A stretch of 64,000 nt of DNA, from the NCBI RefSeq assembly GCF_001019715.1, contig NZ_BBXJ01000001.1, positions 2,294,001 to 2,358,000 of the forward strand, read 5' to 3'. The notes beneath the pieces were generated by a model. It was not told where the DNA came from and searched no databases. It saw only the letters and a list, made by a program, of their open reading frames with translations. This document shows positions 57,586 through 64,000 of this stretch, piece by piece (position 1 is the stretch's first letter; each line of letters opens with the position of its first letter). A program made the position numbers and the translations under genes. The DNA is from Rodentibacter caecimuris. Lineage in GTDB: Bacteria > Pseudomonadota > Gammaproteobacteria > Enterobacterales > Pasteurellaceae.

Positions 57586-58749
57586 ATGGCGGAACCATAC
57601 TATAAAATCGCACTCTTCTTTAATGCCAATAAAGTGTACGATCGGCAGGTAGTAGAAGGTATCGGGCAATATATTCAAGCTTCACAATGTATGTGGGATA
57701 TTTTTGTAGAAGATGAATTTATTTACCATGCCGATAGCATAAATCATTTGTCTATCGACGGCATTATTGCTGATTTTGATGATCCTCAAACCGCAAAACT
57801 GCTCAAGCATACCCAAATTCCCACGATTGCAGTTGGAGGATCTTATAAACGCCTTGATTTTTACCCGCACTTTCCTTATGTCGCCACAAATAACGAGGCA
57901 CTTGTTGAGCTTGCCTTTTTCCATCTTCAACAAAAAGGACTGTCTCACTTTGCGTTTTATGGATTACAAATAGACGGTGAAAAACATTGGTCAAAAGAGC
58001 GAAAAAATGCATTTATTGCATTAATGGAAAAAAATCACTATCCGCTTCACCTCTATGAAGGCGGGCAAATTAATGGACAAAATTGGCTGACCGAGCAAGC
58101 AAAACTCATCGACTGGTTAAAAACGTTACCGCTTCATACAGGCATTATTGCCGTCACCGATGCACGGGCTCGACATTTATTACAAGCCTGCGAATATAGC
58201 AAAATAGCGGTGCCGGAAGAACTGTGTATCGTGGGCATTGATAATGAAGAATTGATCCAATATTTGTCTCGCGTATCACTCTCTTCGGTGGAACAGGGTA
58301 CAAGGGAAATCGGCTATCAAGCAGCAAAATTATTACACCGATTGTTGAACGGACAAACTGTATCCCATCATCCGATTTTAATTCCTCCCATCACCGTACA
58401 CGCCCGTAATTCAACCGATTACCGCTCATTAAGCGATCCACTCGTGATGCAAGCCATGCATTATATCCGTCACCGGGCATGCCAAGGCATTAAAGTAGAA
58501 CAAGTGTTGGATCATCTTGCCACTTCACGCTCAAACCTCGAGCAACGTTTCAAAAATGAAATGAATAAAACCATTCATCAGGTTATTCACGAAGAAAAAA
58601 TCTCGCGTGCAAAAAATTTATTACAACAAACGGATATTTCCATTCAAGAAATCGCCGAGATTTGCGGCTATCCTTCTATTCAATACTTTTATTCCGTATT
58701 TAAGAAAGAATTTGGCATGACGCCAAAAGAATTTAGAAAGAATAATTAA
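57586..58749 (+). CDS. xylR: Xylose operon regulator
   Basis: A 387-residue activator. The N-terminal 270 residues are a periplasmic-binding-like sugar sensor (YKIALFFNANKVYDRQVVEG, VVGIDNEELIQYLSRVSLSS-type core). The C-terminal 100 residues hold two AraC helix-turn-helix units, the last with IQEIAEICGYPSIQYFYSVF and KKEFGMTPKEFRKNN. In E. coli it binds xylose and activates both xyl promoters. Confidence 0.93.
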   Translation: MAEPYYKIALFFNANKVYDRQVVEGIGQYIQASQCMWDIFVEDEFIYHADSINHLSIDGIIADFDDPQTAKLLKHTQIPTIAVGGSYKRLDFYPHFPYVATNNEALVELAFFHLQQKGLSHFAFYGLQIDGEKHWSKERKNAFIALMEKNHYPLHLYEGGQINGQNWLTEQAKLIDWLKTLPLHTGIIAVTDARARHLLQACEYSKIAVPEELCIVGIDNEELIQYLSRVSLSSVEQGTREIGYQAAKLLHRLLNGQTVSHHPILIPPITVHARNSTDYRSLSDPLVMQAMHYIRHRACQGIKVEQVLDHLATSRSNLEQRFKNEMNKTIHQVIHEEKISRAKNLLQQTDISIQEIAEICGYPSIQYFYSVFKKEFGMTPKEFRKNN

Positions 58750-58751
58750 AT

Positions 58752-58796
58752 AAAAGTGCGGTTAAAAATCCGAGAGAATTTCCACTGCGCTTTTCT
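58752..58796. terminator. Degenerate uptake-signal hairpin after xylR
   Basis: AAAAGTGCGGT and ACTGCGCTTTT pair over 11 bp with two G-U wobbles and a 21-base loop, then TTTTC. One arm keeps the uptake signal, the other has drifted, but pairing survives. Likely the xylR terminator. Confidence 0.6.
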
Positions 58797-58892
58797 AACT
58801 CTTTAAAACTTGATCTATCTCTATTTTTTATTCCCCTATTTGCACTACACTAGCGCTCTTTAGTCATAAAAATAATATAAAAGGAGCTCATT

Positions 58893-60218
58893 ATGAGTAT
58901 TTTTAGTGTCCCACCAGATTTACCTATCACAAAATCGAAAGAAGAAATAGATAAAACCTACCGTTATTGGCGATTGCATTTGATGATCACGAGCTATATA
59001 GGCTATGCCATCTTCTATTTCACACGAAAAAGCTTTAATTTTGTTATGCCGGCAATGTTGACAGATTTAGGTTTGCAAAAGTCCGATATTGGCATTATGG
59101 GAACAGCGTTTTATCTCACCTACGGAATATCCAAATTCTTATCCGGTGTGCTTAGTGACCGTTCTAATCCCCGCTACTTTATGGGTATTGGACTAATGAT
59201 GACCGGTGTAGTAAATATCCTGTTTGGTATGAGTTCATCCGTCTTTATGTTCATCACACTTTGGATGATCAATGCATTCTTTCAAGGCTGGGGGTGGCCG
59301 CCTTGCTCTAAAATTTTAAACACGTGGTACTCGCGTAACGAACGTGGCTTATGGTGGGCAATTTGGAATACATCGCATAATCTTGGCGGCGCACTCATTC
59401 CTATTTTGGCTGGTGCGGTCACTCTTTATTGGGGATGGCGTTATGGTATGATCGTCCCCGGAATTATTGCCTGTGTTGTCGGCTTTGCAATGTGTTTCTT
59501 ATTACGTGATCGCCCTTCCTCAATGGGCTTACCGACCGTTGGTGAGTGGCGCAATGACATAGCCGAAAAAGAGCATGAAAATGAAGGATTAGGTTTGTCT
59601 AACTGGGAAATTCTCAAAACCTACGTATTCAAAAATAGCATTATTTGGGCATTAGCATTTTCTTGGTGTTTTATCTATATCATCCGTACCGGTATTAATG
59701 ACTGGGGAAATCTCTATTTAACAGAAACTCACGGCTATGACTTATTAAAAGCCAATGCTGCCGTTTCATTCTTTGAAGTGGGCGGTTTTTTAGGTGCATT
59801 GTTTGCAGGATGGGGCTCTGATAAATTCTTCAATGGCAATCGTACTCAAATGAACATTATTTACGTGCTTGGTATTATTTCTGTCTCTCTGGCACTTTGG
59901 TTCATTCCGAGTGATAACTATATCATTATGAGCGGATTATTCTTCTTAATGGGATTCTTTATTTTCGGGCCGCAATTCTTAATCGCCATGGCAGCCGCTG
60001 AAAACTCCCATAAATATGCTTCAGGTTCCTCTACCGGCTTTGTCAGCTTGTTCGCCTACATTGGTGCTGCACTTGCTGGGGCGCCACTCGCATGGATTAT
60101 CCAATCCTTACACTGGAACGGCTTCTTTGGTAGCCTATTTATCGTATCGCTAGGCTGTGCATTATTGCTCGTGCTTGTGCATTTCTTACAACGCAAGAAA
60201 AATAAGCTTTCAGCATAA
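58893..60218 (+). CDS. UhpC-like organophosphate:phosphate antiporter family protein
   Basis: A 441-residue MFS protein with 12 helices. Segments such as IGYAIFYFTRKSFNFVMPAM, LSGVLSDRSNPRYFMGIGLM, INAFFQGWGWPPCSKILNTW and SSMGLPTVGEWRNDIAEKE are characteristic of UhpC, the hexose-phosphate sensor/transporter of enteric bacteria, rather than GlpT. No UhpA/UhpB two-component genes are adjacent, so here it is more likely a transporter for a sugar phosphate than a sensor. Substrate not determined. AAGGAGCTC lies before the ATG. It has its own terminator and stands alone between the xyl and deo sets. Confidence 0.8.
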   Translation: MSIFSVPPDLPITKSKEEIDKTYRYWRLHLMITSYIGYAIFYFTRKSFNFVMPAMLTDLGLQKSDIGIMGTAFYLTYGISKFLSGVLSDRSNPRYFMGIGLMMTGVVNILFGMSSSVFMFITLWMINAFFQGWGWPPCSKILNTWYSRNERGLWWAIWNTSHNLGGALIPILAGAVTLYWGWRYGMIVPGIIACVVGFAMCFLLRDRPSSMGLPTVGEWRNDIAEKEHENEGLGLSNWEILKTYVFKNSIIWALAFSWCFIYIIRTGINDWGNLYLTETHGYDLLKANAAVSFFEVGGFLGALFAGWGSDKFFNGNRTQMNIIYVLGIISVSLALWFIPSDNYIIMSGLFFLMGFFIFGPQFLIAMAAAENSHKYASGSSTGFVSLFAYIGAALAGAPLAWIIQSLHWNGFFGSLFIVSLGCALLLVLVHFLQRKKNKLSA

Positions 60219-60230
60219 AGAGACAAAAAT

Positions 60231-60273
60231 AAAGAGCGGTTAAAAATCTCTGTGAATTTTAACCGCTCTTTTC
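60231..60273. terminator. Terminator between the UhpC-like gene and deoR
   Basis: AAAGAGCGGTTAAAA and its exact complement form a 15-bp stem with an 11-base loop between two convergent genes. The arm differs from the uptake signal by a single T-to-A change that is mirrored in the other arm. Confidence 0.85.
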
Positions 60274-60294
60274 TCTTGATTATTTCAAATAATA

Positions 60295-61032
60295 CTAACT
60301 TGTCATAGTAAACCCTGCTGGTAGAGGTACATTACAAATAATTTGATCAAATTGATTCAACTCACCAACATACGACTGCCGTACTTTTCCAATTTTGCTA
60401 TCATCAAAAACTAAAATACTACATTGTGTTTTCGCTATTGCTTTTAGTTTGATCTGTGTTTCGTTTAATCTGAAACAGGTTACACCTTGTTTAATATCAA
60501 CACCAGCAGCAGAAATAAATGCTTTTGTAGTGCAAATCCTATCAATTTCAGTGTTATTTTGAACAGGTGTGAGGAAAGAATTTTCTCTTGAATAATCCCC
60601 ACCACACAAGATTAAACGACAATTCGGTTTATCTTGTAAAACCATAAAAGTGTTAATCGAACAACAAAGTGCGGTGAATTTTATAGAATTTGGAATTTGT
60701 GAAGCAACAAAAGGAATAGTTGAACCACAATCAAAGAAAATTACATCATTATCTTCTACAAATGCGGCAGCGATTTTCCCCACCTGCATTTTTTCTGTGA
60801 TGTTCTTATTTTGTTGCTCTGTAATTAAATATTGATTTGATGATTGCAACTGAGGAGCTCGTACAATGTATCCACCTAGTAAAACGATAGAAGATGCTGT
60901 GGCGTTTAAATCTCTCCTAATCGTCATTTCAGAAACATTCAAAATTTCCGCCGCATCTCGCAAATGCAACTTATCCATTTGTTTTAATAAAAATTCTAAC
61001 TTTTGAATGCGAGTATTGGTTTTACTATCCAC
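60295..61032 (-). CDS. deoR: Deoxyribose operon repressor
   Basis: A 245-residue regulator that resembles E. coli DeoR itself and not only the family: DKLHLRDAAEILNVSEMTIR gives the N-terminal helix-turn-helix, followed closely by VLLGGYIVRAPQ and FFDCGSTIPFVASQI. The C-terminal sensor has FDDSKIGKVRQSYVGELNQF. DeoR responds to deoxyribose 5-phosphate in enteric bacteria. It is transcribed after deoC with a 16-base gap and probably controls the divergent deoC and kinase-permease promoters. Confidence 0.88.
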   Translation of the reverse strand: MDSKTNTRIQKLEFLLKQMDKLHLRDAAEILNVSEMTIRRDLNATASSIVLLGGYIVRAPQLQSSNQYLITEQQNKNITEKMQVGKIAAAFVEDNDVIFFDCGSTIPFVASQIPNSIKFTALCCSINTFMVLQDKPNCRLILCGGDYSRENSFLTPVQNNTEIDRICTTKAFISAAGVDIKQGVTCFRLNETQIKLKAIAKTQCSILVFDDSKIGKVRQSYVGELNQFDQIICNVPLPAGFTMTS

Positions 61033-61048
61033 AACGCTATCTCCAAAC

Positions 61049-61723
61049 TCAATATTGGCTATTACTATCTGCTAATCCTTTAATAATTGCAATTCCTGCA
61101 CTGGCCCCGATACGTGTTGCACCAGCTTCAATCATAGCAATGGCGGTTTGTGTATCTCGTACGCCACCCGAAGCTTTAACCCCAATCTTATCTCCTACAG
61201 TTTGACGCATCAACTTCACATCTTCTACCGTTGCGCCACCTTTACTAAAGCCGGTAGAGGTTTTCACAAATGCGACATTTAAATCTCGACAAATTTCACA
61301 AGCTTTGACTATTTCTTCTTTTGTTAGAAGACAATTTTCTAAAATCACTTTCAACGGTGTCCCATTACAAACATTGAGAATTTGTTTGATTTCATCCTGC
61401 ACCAAATTCCATTTTCCTGACTTAATCCACCCTACATTAAGAACCATATCCACTTCTGTCGCACCATTAGCAATGGCATCTTCCGTTTCAAACACTTTAA
61501 CTGCTGTAGTATTAGCCCCTAACGGGAAACCAATCACTGTGCAAATATTAACATTTGAGTTTTGTAATACTTTTTTGGCAAAGGGAATATAACAGGGATT
61601 TATACATACTGAATAAAAGTGATTTTCCATGGCTTCATTACATAGAGTGAGAATATCCTTTTCAGTTTTTTCCGGTATTAATACGGTATGATCGATATAT
61701 TGAGCGATTTCATTTGGTTTCAT
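61049..61723 (-). CDS. deoC: Deoxyribose-phosphate aldolase
   Basis: A 224-residue class I aldolase that splits 2-deoxyribose 5-phosphate into glyceraldehyde 3-phosphate and acetaldehyde. The Schiff-base Lys is in FVKTSTGFSKGGATVEDV, with KASGGVRDTQTA after it and VDMVLNVGWIKSG near residue 90. It is the short form typical of Firmicutes and Pasteurellaceae, not the 259-residue E. coli type. Divergent from the kinase gene. Confidence 0.94.
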   Translation of the reverse strand: MKPNEIAQYIDHTVLIPEKTEKDILTLCNEAMENHFYSVCINPCYIPFAKKVLQNSNVNICTVIGFPLGANTTAVKVFETEDAIANGATEVDMVLNVGWIKSGKWNLVQDEIKQILNVCNGTPLKVILENCLLTKEEIVKACEICRDLNVAFVKTSTGFSKGGATVEDVKLMRQTVGDKIGVKASGGVRDTQTAIAMIEAGATRIGASAGIAIIKGLADSNSQY

Positions 61724-61785
61724 TTATGTTTTCTCCTGTTTGGTTTTTTATCTTTTTGTATTATACACAAAGAAAGGTTGAGATT

Positions 61786-61801
61786 TGTGATAGAAGTCAC
61801 T
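61786..61801. promoter_or_regulatory. CRP-like site in the deo divergent promoter
   Basis: TGTGATAGAAGTCACT is a close CRP match (TGTGA-N6-TCAC). A TAATAT at 61823-61828 on the plus strand lies about where the -10 box of a class II CRP promoter would be, so the kinase-permease pair is probably cAMP-activated. Confidence 0.65.
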
Positions 61802-61878
61802 TTTTTAACATTTTATTTGTATTAATATAAAAATAATTAAATTTGTTAAAATATTAACACCAAAACTAAGGAGACATT

Positions 61879-62799
61879 ATGGAAATTGCAGTTATTGGAT
61901 CAAATATGGTGGATTTGATCACTTATATTGATGATATGCCTAAAATGGGCGAAACACTCGAAGCACCTAACTTTAGGATGGGATGCGGCGGTAAAGGCGC
62001 GAATCAAGCTATTGCCGCAGCAAAATTAGGTGCTAATGTAATGATGATGAGCAAAGTAGGTGATGATGCTTTTGCAGAGAATACCATCCGTAATTTTCAG
62101 CAATATGGTGTTAATACGGATTATGTGGAAAAAGTTTCGGGTGTATCAAGTGGTGTTGCACCTATCTTTGTAGATAAATCATCACAAAATCGCATTTTAA
62201 TTATTAAGGGAGCAAACGCTCACCTGAAGCCAAGTGATATTGATAATGCAAAAGAGCGGTTAAAAAATTGCAAGTTATTTATCCTACAATTAGAGATACC
62301 GTTAGAAACAGTCTATTACGCAATTGATTTTGCCAATGAAAATAATATTCCCGTCATTCTCAATCCGGCTCCTGCTACCAAAGAACTTGATATTAATTAT
62401 GCATGCAAATGCGATTTCTTTATGCCAAACGAAACGGAGTTAGAAATTTTAACCGGTTTACCTGTTGAAAATATGGAACAAATCCGTACAGCCGCAAACA
62501 CTTTGCTTTCTAAAGGACTAAAAAACCTTATTGTTACTTTAGGTGAAAAAGGTTCTGTCTGGCTACACGGTTCGGAAGTCACCTATATCGATCCTTATAA
62601 AGTAAATGCTGTTGATACCAGTGGAGCTGGTGATGCCTTTATTGGTTGTTTTGCTTATTACTATGCTAAATCGCAAGATATTGTTGAATCCATGAAAATG
62701 GCCTCACTGTTTTCTGCTTATAGCGTTACAGGTCATGGCACTCAATCGTCCTACCCGACCAAAACACAGTTTGACACCTTCAAAAAACACTATATTTAA
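61879..62799 (+). CDS. rbsK: PfkB-family kinase, ribokinase or deoxyribokinase
   Basis: A 306-residue sugar kinase: GCGGKGANQAIAAAKLGA at residues 35-52, GDDAFAENTIRNFQQYGV, NPAPATKEL and the catalytic DTSGAGDAFIGCFAYY. It is closest to ribokinase in form. Its context (divergent deoC and deoR, a sugar permease downstream, no rbs transporter) argues that its real substrate is 2-deoxyribose, giving the deoC substrate. Sequence alone cannot separate RbsK from DeoK. AAGGAG lies before the ATG. Confidence 0.83.
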   Translation: MEIAVIGSNMVDLITYIDDMPKMGETLEAPNFRMGCGGKGANQAIAAAKLGANVMMMSKVGDDAFAENTIRNFQQYGVNTDYVEKVSGVSSGVAPIFVDKSSQNRILIIKGANAHLKPSDIDNAKERLKNCKLFILQLEIPLETVYYAIDFANENNIPVILNPAPATKELDINYACKCDFFMPNETELEILTGLPVENMEQIRTAANTLLSKGLKNLIVTLGEKGSVWLHGSEVTYIDPYKVNAVDTSGAGDAFIGCFAYYYAKSQDIVESMKMASLFSAYSVTGHGTQSSYPTKTQFDTFKKHYI

Positions 62800-62810
62800 G
62801 GAAAAATTAT

Positions 62811-64000
62811 ATGAAAAACATTCAACAAATGCCTGACGGCTACTTAAATAAAACACCGATATTTCAATTTATTCTATTATCTTGCCTATTCCCTTTATGG
62901 GGAGCCGCAGCAAGCTTAAACGATATTTTGATTACACAGTTCAAAAGCGTATTTACACTTAGCGATTTTGCTAGTGCATTAGTACAAAGTGCATTCTATG
63001 GTGGGTATTTCCTTATCGCAATTCCAGCTTCATTAGTCATTAAAAAAACCAGTTATAAAATTGCGATTTTGATTGGTTTAACTTTATATATTGTCGGTTG
63101 TTCAATGTTTTATCCGGCCTCACATATGGCAACTTATACCATGTTCCTCGCGGCTATTTTCTCTATTGCAATAGGGTTAAGTTTTCTTGAAACCTCTGCA
63201 AATACCTATAGTTCAATGATTGGTCATAAAGATTACGCGACATTACGCTTAAATATCAGCCAAACATTCTATCCGGTAGGCGCGATTGCAGGTATCTTAC
63301 TTGGTAAATATTTAATTTTCCAAGAAGGCGCGAGTTTACATGAACAGATTGCTACAATGACACCCGATCAATTACACGCGTTTAAATTAGCAACCTTAGA
63401 ACATACATTGCAACCGTATAAATACCTTATCTTTGTGTTAATTGCAGTAACAATCTTGTTCTTAATCACGCCGTTTCCAAAATGTAAATCGCTTAATGAT
63501 CCGGTAAAGCATAAGGAAACACATTTTATTGATACATTGAAATATCTTGCTCAAAACAGTGCGTTCAAAAAAGGGATTGTAGCCCAATTCTTATATGTAG
63601 GTATGCAGGTTGCTGTATGGTCGTTTACTATCCGTTTGGCATTAAACTTAAGTGAAATGAATGAGCGTGATGCCTCTAACTTTATGGTATATAGCTTTAT
63701 CGGTTTCTTTGTCGGGAAATTTGTTGCAAATTTTTTAATGACAAAATTTAAATCTGATCTCGTATTATTTGTTTACTCTATATTAGGTGTATTTACTCTA
63801 GCTTATACTGCATTTGTGCATGATTTTTCCGCTGTTTACGCCGCCATTTTCGCTAGTGTTTTATTTGGTCCTTGTTGGGCAACAATCTATGCTTCAGTGT
63901 TAGATACCGTTGAACAAGAACATCGCGAAGTAGCCGGTGCGGTTGTCGTTATGTCTATTATTGGTGCCGCAGTTGTACCAGCAATTCACGGCTATGTGTC
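62811..64000 (+). CDS. deoP: FucP-family sugar permease, probably deoxyribose, 3' end cut by the window
   Basis: The ATG at 62811 begins 11 bases after the kinase stop, with AAGGAAAA as ribosome site overlapping that stop. The frame stays open to the right edge, so at least 396 residues are present and the end lies outside. It is an MFS protein of the FucP group (FILLSCLFPLWGAAASLNDI, ALVQSAFYGGYFLIAIPASL, IGLSFLETSANTYSSMIGH). FucP relatives are proton symporters for fucose and similar sugars. With deoC, deoR and the kinase this fits the DeoP role in 2-deoxyribose uptake. Confidence 0.8.
   Translation, partial: MKNIQQMPDGYLNKTPIFQFILLSCLFPLWGAAASLNDILITQFKSVFTLSDFASALVQSAFYGGYFLIAIPASLVIKKTSYKIAILIGLTLYIVGCSMFYPASHMATYTMFLAAIFSIAIGLSFLETSANTYSSMIGHKDYATLRLNISQTFYPVGAIAGILLGKYLIFQEGASLHEQIATMTPDQLHAFKLATLEHTLQPYKYLIFVLIAVTILFLITPFPKCKSLNDPVKHKETHFIDTLKYLAQNSAFKKGIVAQFLYVGMQVAVWSFTIRLALNLSEMNERDASNFMVYSFIGFFVGKFVANFLMTKFKSDLVLFVYSILGVFTLAYTAFVHDFSAVYAAIFASVLFGPCWATIYASVLDTVEQEHREVAGAVVVMSIIGAAVVPAIHGYV

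Overview
The window is from a gamma-proteobacterium of the family Pasteurellaceae, most likely the Haemophilus/Aggregatibacter group. Three things point there. The DNA uptake signal AAGTGCGGT recurs in genes, intergenic gaps and hairpin pairs. The block efp-epmB-oapA-oapB-recO-rlmD-relA-dgkA is the Haemophilus arrangement. There is also a short YadA-anchored adhesin resembling Aggregatibacter ApiA. Species cannot be fixed from sequence alone.

Accessory left end (1-14.3 kb). After the tail of an MFS transporter and a CdaR-type sugar-diacid regulator, about 13 kb on the minus strand is a polymorphic-toxin locus. It is led by a 1957-residue protein fusing a complete VgrG spike to an Rhs shell with a C-terminal toxin (CT1). 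Downstream is an array of 5'-truncated Rhs core copies, each carrying a different or related toxin tip and followed by a candidate immunity gene: CT2/imm2, CT3/imm3, CT4/imm4. Beyond these lie a broken tip, a secreted small protein and a final core copy that has lost its tip. CT1 and CT2 share a His...Asn-Cys-Gln-Asp-Phe pattern suggesting a papain-like/NlpC-LRAT fold, and both are followed by related membrane proteins. No T6SS structural genes are in the window.

Sugar-acid catabolism and conserved core (14.4-31.3 kb). A secreted alpha/beta-hydrolase gene follows the four-carbon acid-sugar operon ltnD-otnK-otnC-otnI-denD-gntP-type permease. This operon diverges from a DeoR-family regulator across a CRP-like site. 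Together its enzymes convert L-threonate and D-erythronate to dihydroxyacetone phosphate. Then come dgkA, relA, rlmD, recO, oapB, oapA and epmB, divergent from efp.

Surface and housekeeping region (31.4-50.7 kb). A surface lipoprotein with 25 units of a 15-bp repeat is paired with a Slam-type outer-membrane exporter. yhdT-panF, an EamA transporter, prmA and dusB-fis follow. The S10 ribosomal operon (rpsJ to rpsQ, minus strand) has a recognisable promoter and structured leader. A trimeric autotransporter gene sits between it and ftsY-ftsE-ftsX, flanked by two copies of the same hairpin terminator. rsmD and trmL lie on the plus strand.

Pentose region (50.7-64 kb). xylA-xylB diverge from xylF-xylG-xylH-xylR (xylose isomerase pathway with an ABC importer). 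A UhpC-like organophosphate transporter follows, then deoR-deoC diverging from a ribokinase-type kinase and a FucP-family permease, together a likely 2-deoxyribose utilisation module. CRP-like sites lie in all three divergent sugar promoters. No tRNA, rRNA, CRISPR array or insertion-sequence transposase was recognised.
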